From contig NZ_CP116339.1 in assembly GCF_028198165.1 (NCBI RefSeq), positions 3,603,001 through 3,667,000 of the forward strand: 64,000 bases of DNA, given 5' to 3'. This stretch comes from Pseudoxanthomonas sp. JBR18. GTDB lineage: Bacteria > Pseudomonadota > Gammaproteobacteria > Xanthomonadales > Xanthomonadaceae. Under the pieces are notes generated by a model, which saw only the letters and a program-made list of their open reading frames with translations, had not been told where the DNA came from and did not search any database. Positions 40,403-52,823 of the stretch are shown one piece after another; within the stretch, counting starts at the first letter, position 1, and each line of letters opens with the position of its first letter. The translations under genes and the position numbers were made by a program.

Positions 40403-40879
40403 ATGAGCATAACGGCAGGCGCCGCAAACCGGAATCTTTCAATACCGCTGCGAATGGTGTTGGCCCTGTGTGCCGTCATGGCCGGCATCGCGGGTTGCCG
40501 CCGCGCCGAGCCGGAAGCGCAGCTGCGTGCCCAGGTCCAGGCGCTGCAGGAGGCCATCGAGCAGCGGGACACCGGCGAGGTGATGTCGCAGGTGGCGCAG
40601 GACTTCGCCGGCCCCGGCGGGATGGACCGCGAGGCCCTTCGCAATCTGGTACGGCTGCGTTTTCTCGGCAGTACGCGGGTCGGAACCACCTTGGGCCCGC
40701 TTGCGGTGACGTTGCAGGGCGACCACGCGACGGTCCGTTGCCGCGCGGTACTGACCGGCGGCACCGGCCGTCTGCTGCCCGACCAGGCCGGCGCCTACGA
40801 GGTCACCACCGGGTGGCGTCTGGTCGAGGGCGAATGGAAGCTCTACGTCGCCCAATGGGAATCCGCTGGAGCGCTTTAG
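40403..40879 (+). CDS. Small predicted lipoprotein between rpfB and acnA
   Basis: A 158-residue protein of unknown function. The N-terminus is a lipoprotein signal: Arg residues, the hydrophobic stretch MVLALCAVMAG, then the lipobox IAGC. The mature part has a helix (AQLRAQVQALQEAIEQRDTG) and strand-rich segments ending TGWRLVEGEWKLYVAQWES, suggesting an NTF2-like (SnoaL/DUF4440) fold. The start at 40403 gives a full n-region; an ATG at 40454 at the head of the hydrophobic stretch is the alternative. It is divergent from rpfB, so its upstream region may share control with the quorum-sensing genes. Confidence 0.78.
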   Translation: MSITAGAANRNLSIPLRMVLALCAVMAGIAGCRRAEPEAQLRAQVQALQEAIEQRDTGEVMSQVAQDFAGPGGMDREALRNLVRLRFLGSTRVGTTLGPLAVTLQGDHATVRCRAVLTGGTGRLLPDQAGAYEVTTGWRLVEGEWKLYVAQWESAGAL

Positions 40880-40890
40880 CCGCTTTTGTG

Positions 40891-40908
40891 CATGACCTAA
40901 TTGTCATG
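40891..40908. repeat. Inverted repeat after the lipoprotein gene
   Basis: CATGAC (40891-40896) and GTCATG (40903-40908) flank the AT-rich spacer CTAATT. It is a perfect 6-bp dyad, 11 bp after the stop, and could be an operator or part of the transcript end. Confidence 0.35.
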
Positions 40909-40932
40909 CTCGCGCCGCCTGTCATGCCCAAC

Positions 40933-41130
40933 GCCCCGCATTACCGGGGCACTTAACCGTTGAGGTCGTACCGCACGGTCAACCGAGAAAATCGACGTGC
41001 GCGATCAAGGAACTTTCGATCCGATGATGCGGCACCTCGCGCAGGCGACCGTGACGGAGGGTGGGCTGGCGCGTTGGCGATCCAACGCGCTTTGTGCACC
41101 TTCGAAGGCCCTCGCGCTGGCGCGAGGGCC
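40933..41130. terminator. Three hairpins between lipoprotein gene and acnA
   Basis: The gap before the convergent acnA end holds three stems. GCCCCG/CGGGGC lies at 40933-40950. GCGCGTTGG/CCAACGCGC (41069-41090) is followed by TTTG on the plus strand. GGCCCTCGCG/CGCGAGGGCC (41107-41130) is a perfect 10-bp stem just downstream of acnA. The last probably ends acnA and the middle one serves the plus strand. No gene is seen here. Confidence 0.55.
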
Positions 41131-41150
41131 GGATGACGCCGGGTCCGAAG

Positions 41151-43922
<2,772 letters not shown>

Positions 43923-43994
43923 GGGTTGGCTCCTTGGTGCTCGATGTGACGTGTGCCGGCGCGGTGCCGGCTCTGGCTGACCGATGCTGCAATC

Positions 43995-44009
43995 GCGTCA
44001 GTGTGACGC
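43995..44009. promoter_or_regulatory. Palindrome upstream of acnA
   Basis: GCGTCA-GTG-TGACGC is a perfect 15-bp dyad about 73 bp before the acnA ATG. On the minus strand TATCCT (44022-44027) could be the -10, which would put the dyad just at or after the start site, a usual place for a repressor. The binding protein is unknown. Confidence 0.35.
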
Positions 44010-44067
44010 CCGCGAGGTGACAGGATAGTGGTTGCGTGCTCGGACCTCGTTGGCGGTACGGCAATGG

Positions 44068-44092
44068 AAGTATGTATAATTCATGCATACTT
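44068..44092 (+). promoter_or_regulatory. Promoter-operator of the vapBC pair
   Basis: AAGTATG (44068-44074) and CATACTT (44086-44092) are a perfect inverted repeat around a consensus -10 TATAAT (44075-44080). TTGGCG at 44050 may be the -35 (19-bp spacing). Antitoxin binding to such a dyad would block the -10, the usual autoregulation of toxin-antitoxin operons. The antitoxin ATG is 14 bp further on. Confidence 0.75.
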
Positions 44093-44105
44093 CAAGGGGT
44101 CCGCC

Positions 44106-44336
44106 ATGGAAGCCACCGTCGCCGAACGCGGCCAGATCACCCTGCCCAAGGCCGTGCGCGATGCGCTGGGCCTGACCAAGGGGACGCTGCTGAAAGTCGA
44201 ACTGGACGGCAGCCGCATCGTGCTGCGCAAGAGCGTGGATGACGCCATCTCCAAGGCACGCGGGCGTTTTGCCCTGGATGGTTTCGAATCGCCCGAGGCC
44301 GCCGTGCGCGCCAGTCGCGCCTCGTCCAAATCCTGA
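44106..44336 (+). CDS. AbrB/MazE-type antitoxin (VapB)
   Basis: A 76-residue swapped-hairpin DNA-binding protein: MEATVAERGQITLPKAVRDA, then LGLTKGTLLKVELDGSRIVL. This is the AbrB/SpoVT fold used by VapB and MazE antitoxins. The Lys/Ser-rich C-terminal 35 residues would wrap the toxin. The ATG at 44106 directly follows the operator; upstream in-frame codons lie inside the promoter. It precedes the PIN toxin gene by 18 bp. Confidence 0.88.
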   Translation: MEATVAERGQITLPKAVRDALGLTKGTLLKVELDGSRIVLRKSVDDAISKARGRFALDGFESPEAAVRASRASSKS

Positions 44337-44354
44337 TCCGGATCACCGCGCGCC

Positions 44355-44753
44355 GTGATCGCCATCGATTCCCCCGTCCTGGTCGACCTGCTGACCAATG
44401 GGCCGCAGGCCGATGCCGTCGAGGCCTGCCTGCGCCAGTGCCTGGCCAACGGGCGGGTCGTGCTCTGCGATGTCGCCCTGGCCGAGGTCTGCGGCGCACT
44501 GCGCAACGGCGCCGAAGCGTTGGGCGTGCTGGAGGAGATGGGCATCCATTTCAATGCGCTGGAGTCCAAATCGGCCCTGCGCGCGGGCGAAATGCAACGC
44601 CGCTACCGCCAGCGCGGCGGCGGCCCGCAGACCCTGCCGGATTTCCTGGTCGGGGCGCATGCGCTGTTGCAGTGCGACGCCCTGATCACCTACAGCCAGC
44701 CGTTCTATCGCGACTACTTCAAGGGCCTGCGCCTGATCGTGCCGCAGGCCTGA
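44355..44753 (+). CDS. PIN-domain ribonuclease toxin (VapC)
   Basis: A 132-residue PIN-domain protein, expected to cut RNA when free of its antitoxin. The acidic active-site residues visible are Asp5 (MIAIDSPVLVDLL), Glu44 (VALAEVCGAL) and Asp96 (TLPDFLVGAHAL). The last acidic position, near Asp108 in CDALITYSQPFY, is less typical. The start is GTG, which may keep toxin translation below that of the antitoxin. It ends 36 bp before acnB, so the pair sits exactly between the two aconitase genes. Confidence 0.88.
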   Translation: MIAIDSPVLVDLLTNGPQADAVEACLRQCLANGRVVLCDVALAEVCGALRNGAEALGVLEEMGIHFNALESKSALRAGEMQRRYRQRGGGPQTLPDFLVGAHALLQCDALITYSQPFYRDYFKGLRLIVPQA

Positions 44754-44789
44754 CTCATCCATTTCAAACCGTACTCCCGGGAGTTGACC

Positions 44790-47378
44790 ATGTTGGAAGC
44801 CTATCGCCACCACGTTGCCGAGCGCGCCGCGCTGGGCATCCCGCCGCTGCCGCTGACCGCGCAGCAGACCGCCGAGGTCATCGAACTGCTCAAGGCCCCG
44901 CCGGCCGGCGAGGCCGAATTCCTGGTCGACCTGCTCACCCATCGCGTGCCGGCCGGCGTGGACGATGCCGCCAAGGTCAAGGCCAGCTACCTGGCCGCCA
45001 TCGCCTTCGGTACCGAAAAGAGCGAGTTGATCAGCCGCGCACGCGCGACCGAACTGCTGGGCACCATGCTCGGCGGTTACAACGTGCATCCGCTGGTCGA
45101 ACTGCTGGATGACGCCGAGGTCGGCGCCATCGCCGCCGACGGCCTCAAGCAGACCCTGCTGGTGTTCGACGCCTTCCACGACGTCAAGGAAAAGGTCGAC
45201 GCCGGCAACGTCAACGCCCAGGCCGTGCTGCGCAGCTGGGCCGATGCCGAATGGTTCACCAGCAAGCCGGAAGTGCCGCAGTCCATGACCCTGACGGTGT
45301 TCAAGGTGCCGGGCGAAACCAACACCGACGACCTGTCGCCGGCCCCGGATGCCACCACGCGGCCGGACATCCCGATGCACGCCCTGGCGATGCTGAAGAA
45401 CAAGCGCGACGGCGCCCCGTTCGTGCCGGAAGAAGACGGCAAGCGCGGCCCGATCCAGGCCATCGCCGACCTGAAGAACAAGGGCCACCTGGTCGCCTAC
45501 GTCGGCGACGTGGTCGGCACCGGCTCCTCGCGCAAGTCGGCCACCAACTCGGTGCTGTGGTGGACCGGGCAGGACATCCCCTACATCCCGAACAAGCGCT
45601 TCGGCGGCGTGTGCCTGGGCTCCAAGATCGCCCCGATCTTCTACAACACCATGGAAGACGCCGGTGCGCTGCCGATCGAGCTGGATGTGTCGCAGATGGA
45701 GCAGGGCGATGTGATCGAACTGCGTCCGTACGAGGGCAAGGCGCTGAAGAATGGCCAGGTCATTGCCGAGTTCAAGGTCAAGTCCGAGGTGCTGTTCGAT
45801 GAGGTGCGCGCCGGTGGCCGCATCCCGCTCATCGTCGGCCGTGGCCTGACCGCCAAGGCGCGCGAGGCCCTGGGCCTGCCGGCGACCGACCTGTTCCGCC
45901 TGCCGCAGCAGCCGGCCGACAGCGGCAAGGGCTTCTCGCTGGCGCAGAAGATGGTGGGCCGCGCAATCGGCCTGCCGGAAGGCCAGGGCGTGCGCCCGGG
46001 CACCTACTGCGAGCCGAAGATGACCTCGGTCGGTTCGCAGGACACCACCGGCCCGATGACCCGCGACGAGCTGAAGGACCTGGCCTGCCTGGGCTTCTCG
46101 GCCGACCTGGTCATGCAGTCGTTCTGCCACACCGCCGCGTATCCCAAGCCGGTGGACGTCAAGACCCACCACACCCTGCCTGAGTTCATCTCCACCCGCG
46201 GCGGCATCTCGCTGCGCCCGGGTGACGGCGTGATCCACAGCTGGCTCAACCGCATGCTGCTGCCCGATACCGTCGGCACCGGTGGCGACTCGCATACCCG
46301 TTTCCCGGTGGGCATCTCGTTCCCGGCTGGCTCGGGCCTGGTGGCCTTCGCCGCCGCGACTGGCGTGATGCCGCTGGACATGCCCGAGAGCGTGCTGGTG
46401 CGCTTCAAGGGCAAGATGCAGCCGGGCGTGACCCTGCGTGACCTGGTCAATGCGATTCCGTTGTACGCGATCAAGGCCGGTCTGCTGACCGTGGCCAAGC
46501 AGGGCAAGAAGAACATCTTCTCCGGTCGCATCCTGGAGATCGAGGGCCTGCCGGACCTGAAGGTCGAACAGGCGTTCGAGCTCTCTGATGCCTCGGCCGA
46601 GCGCTCGGCCGCCGGTTGCACGGTGCACCTCAACAAGGAGCCGATCATCGAATACCTCAACAGCAACATCACGCTGTTGAGCTGGATGATCGAGCAGGGC
46701 TACAAGGATCCCCGCAGCCTGCAGCGCCGCATCGACAAGATGAAGGAATGGCTGGCCGACCCGCAGTTGCTCAAGGGCGACGAGGACGCCGAGTACGCGG
46801 CGGTCATCGAGATCGACCTGGCCGACGTGCACGAGCCGATCCTGGCCTGCCCGAACGACCCGGACGACGTGAAGACCCTGTCCGAGGTGGCCGGCGCCAA
46901 GATCGATGAAGTCTTCATCGGCTCATGCATGACCAACATCGGCCACTTCCGTGCCGCCTCCAAGCTGCTGGAAGGCAAGCGCGACATCCCGACCAAGCTG
47001 TGGGTCGCCCCGCCGACCAAGATGGATGCCGCCGAGCTGACCAAGGAAGGCCATTACGGCACCTTCGGCACCGCCGGCGCGCGCATGGAGATGCCGGGCT
47101 GCTCGCTATGCATGGGCAACCAGGCGCAGGTAAAGGAGGGCGCGACGGTGTTCTCCACCTCGACGCGCAACTTCCCCAACCGTCTGGGCCGCAATTCCAA
47201 CGTGTACCTGGGCTCGGCCGAACTGGCCGCGATCTGCTCGCGCCTTGGCCGCATTCCGACCAAGGCCGAGTACATGGCTGACATCGGTGTGCTGGATGCC
47301 AGCAGTGCCGATATCTACCGCTATATGAACTTCGACCAGATCGAGGACTACAAGGCCGGCGAGAAGACCGCCGCCTGA
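44790..47378 (+). CDS. acnB: Aconitate hydratase B
   Basis: AcnB is the main growth-phase aconitase and also has 2-methylisocitrate dehydratase activity in some bacteria. The 862-residue protein has the AcnB-specific N-terminal HEAT-like domain ([20 protein letters not shown]), the swivel domain, and the iron-sulfur ligands in [18 protein letters not shown] and [14 protein letters not shown]. Substrate residues lie in [20 protein letters not shown]. Length is close to E. coli AcnB (865). ATG 44790 has GGGAG 6 bp upstream; a TTG two codons earlier is less likely. A terminator follows. Confidence 0.98.
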   Translation: MLEAYRHHVAERAALGIPPLPLTAQQTAEVIELLKAPPAGEAEFLVDLLTHRVPAGVDDAAKVKASYLAAIAFGTEKSELISRARATELLGTMLGGYNVHPLVELLDDAEVGAIAADGLKQTLLVFDAFHDVKEKVDAGNVNAQAVLRSWADAEWFTSKPEVPQSMTLTVFKVPGETNTDDLSPAPDATTRPDIPMHALAMLKNKRDGAPFVPEEDGKRGPIQAIADLKNKGHLVAYVGDVVGTGSSRKSATNSVLWWTGQDIPYIPNKRFGGVCLGSKIAPIFYNTMEDAGALPIELDVSQMEQGDVIELRPYEGKALKNGQVIAEFKVKSEVLFDEVRAGGRIPLIVGRGLTAKAREALGLPATDLFRLPQQPADSGKGFSLAQKMVGRAIGLPEGQGVRPGTYCEPKMTSVGSQDTTGPMTRDELKDLACLGFSADLVMQSFCHTAAYPKPVDVKTHHTLPEFISTRGGISLRPGDGVIHSWLNRMLLPDTVGTGGDSHTRFPVGISFPAGSGLVAFAAATGVMPLDMPESVLVRFKGKMQPGVTLRDLVNAIPLYAIKAGLLTVAKQGKKNIFSGRILEIEGLPDLKVEQAFELSDASAERSAAGCTVHLNKEPIIEYLNSNITLLSWMIEQGYKDPRSLQRRIDKMKEWLADPQLLKGDEDAEYAAVIEIDLADVHEPILACPNDPDDVKTLSEVAGAKIDEVFIGSCMTNIGHFRAASKLLEGKRDIPTKLWVAPPTKMDAAELTKEGHYGTFGTAGARMEMPGCSLCMGNQAQVKEGATVFSTSTRNFPNRLGRNSNVYLGSAELAAICSRLGRIPTKAEYMADIGVLDASSADIYRYMNFDQIEDYKAGEKTAA

Positions 47379-47402
47379 TCCAGGTTGAAGTGCTAAACGA
47401 AG

Positions 47403-47426
47403 AGCCCGGCGCAAGCCGGGCTTTTT
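47403..47426 (+). terminator. Terminator of acnB
   Basis: AGCCCGGC (47403-47410), loop GCAA, GCCGGGCT (47415-47422), then TTTT. It starts 24 bp after the acnB stop. Confidence 0.9.
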
Positions 47427-47490
47427 CATGGGACTTCTGCCGTTCGGATGATGCTTGGCCCTTGGCCTGTTGCCTTGATCTGGCTTCTGG

Positions 47491-47757
47491 CTCGCAGCGC
47501 GGCCCCAGCGGGCATGTGTAGCGCGGAGCTCGCTCCGCTAGGGCTTTCCTCCGGGCGCTTGCTCGGCCAAGCGCCTTCCCTGCGCCCCGATCGTGGAGCA
47601 GCGGAGCAAGCTCCGCTCTACCACTCGCGGCGCGGTCCCAGCGGGCATGTGTAGCGCGGAGCTCGCTCCGCTGGGGCTTTCCTCGGGGCGCTTGTTGGGC
47701 TGGGCGCTTTTCCTGTGCCCCGATCGCAGAGCAGCGGAGCGGGCTCCGCTCTACAAC
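47491..47757. repeat. 133-bp tandem duplication carrying GTAG-type REP pairs
   Basis: Two similar units run head to tail: 47491-47623 and 47624-47757. Each holds a plus-oriented palindrome, GTAGCGCGGAGCTCGCTCCG, and 50-60 bp later an inverted one ending GCTCCGCTCTAC. Read in their own orientation, both start with GTAG, the mark of the REP elements described in Stenotrophomonas. The rest of the 493-bp acnB-EAL spacer (47427-47919) shows no gene. Confidence 0.8.
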
Positions 47758-47919
47758 ACAGGAGGTCGTCCGGAGAGGCGATGGTTTGGTCGTGAGAAGC
47801 GCTGTGTACCGGTCGCCTGGGGCCTCCGACGAGGCGGTGAAGCCGGTCTGGCTGCGCATCTTCAGCTTCCCGAAGTCGGGGCAAGCCGGCTTTTCCTCGC
47901 CGTGACCGGTGGTGTCCGA

Positions 47920-50169
47920 TCAGGCAGTGCGGTCGCTGATCCAGGTCTCCAGCGCGGCGGCCGGCAGCGGCTTGGAGAACAGGAAGCCCTGCAGCACTTT
48001 GCAGCCCAACTTGGCCAGCAGGTCGGACTGGGCCTGGGTTTCCACGCCTTCGGCCACCACGCGCTTGCCCAGGCTCTCGCCGATGCGCAGGATCGACTGG
48101 GTCAGATTGAGCGCGGACTGGCTGCGCTCCAGATCATGGACGAAGCTCATGTCCAGCTTGAGCTCGTCGATGGGCAGGCGATGCAGGTGACTCAGGCTGG
48201 AATAGCCGGTGCCGAAGTCGTCCAGCGACAGCGAGATCCCGGCGGCCTTGATGGATTCCAGATTGCTGAGCACCATCGGCAGCGGAGAGAGCATCACGCT
48301 TTCGGTCATTTCCAGAACCAGGTCGCTCGGCGCCAGGGCGTGCTGGCGCAGCAGCGCCTGTACGCGGTCGATCAGGCACGGATCCTCGAAGCTGACGGCC
48401 GACAGATTGACGGCCACGTGCGGCACCGGCACGCCACGTGCGCGCCATTGGCCCATCTGGCGGCAGGCATTGGTCAGGACCCAGCGTCCGACCTCGCAGA
48501 TCAGTCCGCATTCTTCGGCCATGGGGATGAAGCGGCCCGGCGGGATCGGCCCAAGGTCGGGATGGGTCCAGCGCAGCAACACCTCCGCGCCAAGCAGGGC
48601 ATGCGGTGCGGTGCTGCTCAGCTGCGGCTGGTAATACAGTTCGAGCTGGTCGCGGCGCAGGGCATCGCGCAAGGCGGCTTCGAGCGCCACGCGCTCCTGG
48701 GCCAGGCGGTTCATGTCGGCACTGAAGAAGCGCACGTTGCCGCCGCCCTCGGCCTTGCTCCGGTGCATGGCCAGATCGGCATGACGCATGAGCGTGTCGA
48801 TGTCCTGCCCGTCGCCGGGATAGACCGCCACGCCGATGCTGGCGCTGGGCGAAAAGCTCATGTGGCCGACCGCGCAGGGTTCGGACACGCAGGCCAGGAG
48901 TCGTTCGGCGACGCCGGCCGCATGTTCGGCCGGGCAGCCGGGCAGGGCGATGACGAATTCATCGGCTGCCTGGCGTCCAATCAGGTCCGCCTGGCCCAGC
49001 GAGGCGCCGATGCGACTGGCCAGGTCGCGCAGCAGGCCGTCGCCGGCAGCGTGGCCTTGGGTCTCGTTGACGCGCTTGAAACGGTCGATGTCGAGGAACA
49101 GCAGCGCCAGCGCTTGTTGCTCCTGTTCGGCGCTGACCAGCATCTGCTCGGCCCGGGCGCAGAACATCATCCGATTGGGCAGTCCGGTCAGTGCGTCGTA
49201 GAAGGCCAGCTTGTGCATGCGCGTGCGGTACTGCTCGCGCTCCAGCGCCAGCGAACACAGATGCATGCAGATCTCGGCCAGCTTCACGTGCCACGGGTCG
49301 GGCTTGCGCGGTTGCCGGTAGTAGAAGGCGAAGGTGCCAAGCACGCGACCGGAGGCGGACTTGATCGGGCTGGACCAGCAGGCCCGCAGTCCGAAATCCT
49401 CGGCCACGAACCGATAGTCGCGGAACAGCGGGCTGGTGAGGGTGTCCTCCACGACGACCGTTCGCCCGCGCCAGGCCGCGGTGCCGCAAGCACCTGCGTT
49501 CGGCCCGGCCTTGGAGCCATCCACGCGCACGGCGTAGTCGAGGGGCAGGCCGTTGGCCGCCAGGGTCTGCAGTTGGCCGTCCTGGTCCACGGCGATCACC
49601 GAGCTCATCAGCGACGGCGCGACCCGCTCGAGCTCCCGGCAGATGATCGTCATGACCTCGGTCATCGGCTTGTCGTGCATGAGCGCGGCCAGCACGCTGC
49701 GATGCAGGACTTCATGCAGCTTGGCCTCGGTGATCTCGGTCAGCACCGCAATGTAGTAGGTGGCCCTGCCGTCGGCATCGGTAAACGGGTTGAACACCAC
49801 CGAGGTCCACAATGAGCGGCCATCCTTGTCGTGCAGCAGCACGTCGGACTGGGTGGCCAGCAGCCGGTCGGCCCGATCCCGCAGTTGCTGGATCTCCGGA
49901 TCGCTGTGCGTCCGGGCCAGGAAGTCCGAGGGCCGGCGGCCGATGACCTCGTCCAGGCCATAGCCAAACATGCGGGTAAAGCCGTCGTTGACGTGGACGA
50001 TCCGAGACTGAGGATCGGTGATGATCATGGCGCTGTCGGCGCGCTGTAGCGCGTCGGCGAGCAGAGTCGTGGTCGCTGCCGGAATTGATCCCGCCGCTTG
50101 GCCCGGTGCGGTCGACGACGCTGCTTGGGCAGCGCGGTCCGCTGGGCCAGGCGGCGGATCTGCGTTCAT
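47920..50169 (-). CDS. PAS-GAF-GGDEF-EAL cyclic di-GMP phosphodiesterase
   Basis: A 749-residue cytoplasmic signalling protein. Domains in order are PAS (about 35-150; [19 protein letters not shown]), GAF (170-310), GGDEF (320-480) and EAL (490-745). The GGDEF signature is degenerate (GRQAADEF near 398-405), so cyclase activity is unlikely. The EAL domain keeps the acidic set: Glu529 in [35 protein letters not shown], and EGVET. It should therefore break down cyclic di-GMP. Its ATG overlaps the cheB stop by four bases, so it is the fourth gene of the cheR-cheD-cheB operon and likely links chemotaxis to cyclic di-GMP. Confidence 0.9.
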   Translation of the reverse strand: MNADPPPGPADRAAQAASSTAPGQAAGSIPAATTTLLADALQRADSAMIITDPQSRIVHVNDGFTRMFGYGLDEVIGRRPSDFLARTHSDPEIQQLRDRADRLLATQSDVLLHDKDGRSLWTSVVFNPFTDADGRATYYIAVLTEITEAKLHEVLHRSVLAALMHDKPMTEVMTIICRELERVAPSLMSSVIAVDQDGQLQTLAANGLPLDYAVRVDGSKAGPNAGACGTAAWRGRTVVVEDTLTSPLFRDYRFVAEDFGLRACWSSPIKSASGRVLGTFAFYYRQPRKPDPWHVKLAEICMHLCSLALEREQYRTRMHKLAFYDALTGLPNRMMFCARAEQMLVSAEQEQQALALLFLDIDRFKRVNETQGHAAGDGLLRDLASRIGASLGQADLIGRQAADEFVIALPGCPAEHAAGVAERLLACVSEPCAVGHMSFSPSASIGVAVYPGDGQDIDTLMRHADLAMHRSKAEGGGNVRFFSADMNRLAQERVALEAALRDALRRDQLELYYQPQLSSTAPHALLGAEVLLRWTHPDLGPIPPGRFIPMAEECGLICEVGRWVLTNACRQMGQWRARGVPVPHVAVNLSAVSFEDPCLIDRVQALLRQHALAPSDLVLEMTESVMLSPLPMVLSNLESIKAAGISLSLDDFGTGYSSLSHLHRLPIDELKLDMSFVHDLERSQSALNLTQSILRIGESLGKRVVAEGVETQAQSDLLAKLGCKVLQGFLFSKPLPAAALETWISDRTA

Positions 50170-51230
50170 TTGCCCTGGCCGGACAACGCCAGTAAGCGTT
50201 CTGCGACGCGTTCCAGGGGGACGACTTCCTGCGCGGCGCCCAGCTTGAAGGCGGCGCCCGGCATGCCCCACACCACGCTGGTGGCCTCGTCCTGGACCAG
50301 GGTGGGGGCGCCGGCTTCGCGCATCTCCAGCAGGCCGCGCGCGCCATCGTCGCCCATGCCGGTCAGGATCGCGCCAACCGCGTTGCCGGCGGCGTTTTGC
50401 GCGACCGAGCGGAACAGGACGTCGACCGCCGGCTTGTGCCGGTTCACCGGGTCGCCATCATCGATGCGGCAGCGCCAGCGGGCACCGTCACGGATGATGC
50501 GCAGATGCTTTCCGCCAGGCGGCAGATAGGCATGGCCGGGCAGGATGGCTTCGCCATCGGTGGCCTCACGCACGGACATGGCCGAATGGCGGTCCAGGCG
50601 CTCGGCAAAGGCCGTGCTGAAGCTGGCCGGCAGGTGCTGGGTCAGGACCACGGCGGGCGCATCGGCGGGCATCATCTCTAGCACCACACGCAAAGCCTCG
50701 GTGCCACCGGCCGAGGCGCCAATGGCAATCAGACGATCGGTCGTGCGGAAGGCGGGGCGCGTTACCGGGGCGGCCGGCCCCAGGGTCTGCTTGGGCGCGG
50801 ATCGGGTCAGGGCCTGGACCCGGGCCTTGGCCGCGATCTTGACCTTGGCGACGATTTCCTCGGCGTACCCTTCCAGTCCGCGCGCCACGTCGAGCTTGGG
50901 CTTGGAGACGAAGTCCACCGCGCCCAGGGCCAGGGCCTGCAGCGTAGTGTCCGCGCCGCGCTCGGTCAGCGAGGAGATCATCACCACCGGCGTGGGCCGC
51001 AGGCGCATGAGGTTCTCCAGGAACGCCAGTCCGTCCATGCGCGGCATTTCGACGTCGAGGGTGATGACGTCCGGGTTGAGCTGCTTGATCTTGTCGCGAG
51101 CGATCAGCGGGTCGGAGGCCGCGCCGACCACCTCGATGCCGATGTCGCGGGAGAGGATCTCGGTGAGGATCTGGCGCACCACGGCCGAGTCGTCGACCAC
51201 CAGCACGCGGATGGGAGCTTGTAGGGTCAT
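50166..51230 (-). CDS. cheB: Chemotaxis response regulator methylesterase CheB
   Basis: CheB removes methyl groups from receptors when phosphorylated by CheA. The 354-residue protein has a receiver domain ([16 protein letters not shown], phospho-Asp in [13 protein letters not shown]). A linker leads to the esterase domain with the nucleophile Ser in [12 protein letters not shown], the His in [10 protein letters not shown] and the Asp in [12 protein letters not shown]. The linker carries [10 protein letters not shown]. Its ATG overlaps the cheD stop by four bases. Confidence 0.97.
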   Translation of the reverse strand: MTLQAPIRVLVVDDSAVVRQILTEILSRDIGIEVVGAASDPLIARDKIKQLNPDVITLDVEMPRMDGLAFLENLMRLRPTPVVMISSLTERGADTTLQALALGAVDFVSKPKLDVARGLEGYAEEIVAKVKIAAKARVQALTRSAPKQTLGPAAPVTRPAFRTTDRLIAIGASAGGTEALRVVLEMMPADAPAVVLTQHLPASFSTAFAERLDRHSAMSVREATDGEAILPGHAYLPPGGKHLRIIRDGARWRCRIDDGDPVNRHKPAVDVLFRSVAQNAAGNAVGAILTGMGDDGARGLLEMREAGAPTLVQDEATSVVWGMPGAAFKLGAAQEVVPLERVAERLLALSGQGK

Positions 51231-51826
51231 TGGAACAACTCCACGCCGCCGGTGACCGGCGCCTTGGACAGGCTGGCACGCACGGCCGATTCGGTGGCGG
51301 CAACCTCGGCTTCGTGAGCATGTGGCAGCTTCTGCACCACGACCCGCCCGGTGGCCGGGAAGAACCAGATCTTGCGCGGATGGATGCCGCACAGGTCCTC
51401 GGCGACGACCGGGATGCGTTCGGCCTGCAGGTACTGGCGTACGAACTCGGCGTTGCGCGTGCCCACCGGGTTGCTGGTGAAGCCCTTGAGCACGTTGGCG
51501 CCCCCGAAGACCTTGGCCTCCAGCCGGCTGCGGTTGGCGCCGCGCTTGAGCAGGTCGTTGATCAACAGCTCCATGGCGTAGCTGCCGTAGCGCGCCGGTG
51601 CGCCGTCGCCGACCTGGCCCTCGGGCAGCAGGAAGTGGTTCATGCCGCCGATCTTGAGCAGCGGATCGCGCAGGCATGCCGCCACGCAGGACCCCAGGAT
51701 GGTGGTCAGGGCCGTATCGTCGTCGACCACCAGGTACTGGGTGGGCAACAGCTTGGCGGCCATGGTCTGGAAGCGCGTGTCGTGATACCGCATGACCGCG
51801 TCCAGCGAGTGGGCGACGCTGCTCAT
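51227..51826 (-). CDS. cheD: Receptor glutamine deamidase CheD
   Basis: CheD deamidates glutamines on chemoreceptors, preparing methylation sites. The 199-residue protein has the catalytic Cys in [14 protein letters not shown], the His in [11 protein letters not shown] and the Thr region in [20 protein letters not shown] is the conserved glycine segment. ATG 51826 overlaps the cheR stop by four bases (ATGA) and is preferred over an upstream ATG at 51871 for that reason. Confidence 0.95.
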   Translation of the reverse strand: MSSVAHSLDAVMRYHDTRFQTMAAKLLPTQYLVVDDDTALTTILGSCVAACLRDPLLKIGGMNHFLLPEGQVGDGAPARYGSYAMELLINDLLKRGANRSRLEAKVFGGANVLKGFTSNPVGTRNAEFVRQYLQAERIPVVAEDLCGIHPRKIWFFPATGRVVVQKLPHAHEAEVAATESAVRASLSKAPVTGGVELFQ

Positions 51827-52686
51827 GAGGCACTCGCGCGCTTGGCGCGGCGATACAGCGTGCGGCCGCATGGTTGGATGAGGTCGGCCGCGTGCAGGTA
51901 GTTCTCAGAATGTCCGGTATAGAGCAGGCCGTCGTCGGCCATGTGCGTGATCAGGCGCGAGAGAATCCCGTGCTGGGTCGGCTTGTCGAAGTAGATCATC
52001 ACGTTGCGGCAGAACAGCGAGACGAACGGGCCGCCCACGTCATAGCGCGGGGCCAGCAGGTTGAGCGGGCGGAAATCGATCAGCTGGCGCAGCTCGGGGA
52101 TGACCCGGCACTTGCCTTCGTTGGGGCCGCTGCCGCGCTGGAAATAGCGACGCTTGGTCGCATCGTCCAGGGAGGAGATGCGCTCCATGGCATAGACCCC
52201 GCGCGAGGCGGTGTCCAGCACCTGGGTGTCCACGTCGGTCGCCAGGATGCGCACCGGGGGGGTCAGGGTGCCGAAGGCCTCGCAGGCGGTGATGGCGATC
52301 GAGTAGGGCTCCTCGCCGGTGGAGGCCGCGCACGACCACAGCTTGAGCTGACCGGCGGCGGTGCCGCGGGCCTGCAGGTCCTGACGGAGCTTCTCGAAAT
52401 GGTGCGGCTCGCGGAAGAACGAGGTCAGGTTGGTGGTCAGGGCGTTGGTGAAGGATTCCCACTCCTGCTCGTCGCCACCGGACTCCAGCTGGTCCAGGTA
52501 ATCCTTGAACGAGCGCAGCCCCAGCGCGCGCAGGCGTCGCGACAGCCGGCCGTAGACCATGTCGCGCTTGGCCGGGGCCAGGGCGATGCCCACGCGTTTG
52601 TAGATCAGCTCGCTGACCCGTCGGAAGTCCTTGTCCGAGAAGTCGAATTCACGCGATTCCGGTGAAGCGGGGGAGGCTGCAGCCAT
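51823..52686 (-). CDS. cheR: Receptor methyltransferase CheR
   Basis: CheR methylates receptor glutamates using S-adenosylmethionine. The 287-residue protein has the N-terminal helical domain ([30 protein letters not shown]), [15 protein letters not shown] and the SAM-binding segments [30 protein letters not shown] and [12 protein letters not shown]. The receptors nearby end in W-x-E-F, the kind of tail that tethers CheR. ATG 52686 is chosen because it lies just downstream of the FliA-type promoter. It heads cheR-cheD-cheB-EAL. Confidence 0.97.
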   Translation of the reverse strand: MAAASPASPESREFDFSDKDFRRVSELIYKRVGIALAPAKRDMVYGRLSRRLRALGLRSFKDYLDQLESGGDEQEWESFTNALTTNLTSFFREPHHFEKLRQDLQARGTAAGQLKLWSCAASTGEEPYSIAITACEAFGTLTPPVRILATDVDTQVLDTASRGVYAMERISSLDDATKRRYFQRGSGPNEGKCRVIPELRQLIDFRPLNLLAPRYDVGGPFVSLFCRNVMIYFDKPTQHGILSRLITHMADDGLLYTGHSENYLHAADLIQPCGRTLYRRAKRASAS

Positions 52687-52715
52687 GGTGATGCTCGGCG
52701 ATCGGGTTGTACTTG

Positions 52716-52743
52716 GTATCGGCGGCCACCCGGTGCTTCTTGA
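52716..52743 (-). promoter_or_regulatory. FliA (sigma-28)-type promoter of cheR operon
   Basis: Minus strand: TCAAGAAG (52736-52743), a 12-bp spacer, then GCCGATAC (52716-52723). It fits TAAAGTTT-N11-12-GCCGATAA. The start would be about 20 nt before the cheR ATG. Confidence 0.6.
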
Positions 52744-52766
52744 GGACAATCGCCTGGCCGTCAACG

Positions 52767-52800
52767 CAACACGCCCCGGCTCGAGAGCCGGGGCGTGTTG
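52767..52800. terminator. 15-bp perfect hairpin after mcp1
   Basis: CAACACGCCCCGGCT (52767-52781) pairs perfectly with AGCCGGGGCGTGTTG (52786-52800) with a CGAG loop. It lies 23 bp downstream of the MCP stop and just upstream of the cheR promoter. There is no T-run, but the stem is very stable and probably separates the two units. Confidence 0.65.
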
Positions 52801-52823
52801 GAGGTGGGACGGGCCGCCAGGGC

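Noticed and set aside
47500..47760. CRISPR array
   Set aside because: There are only two copies of a 133-bp unit, the palindromes are REP type, and no regular spacers or cas genes are present.
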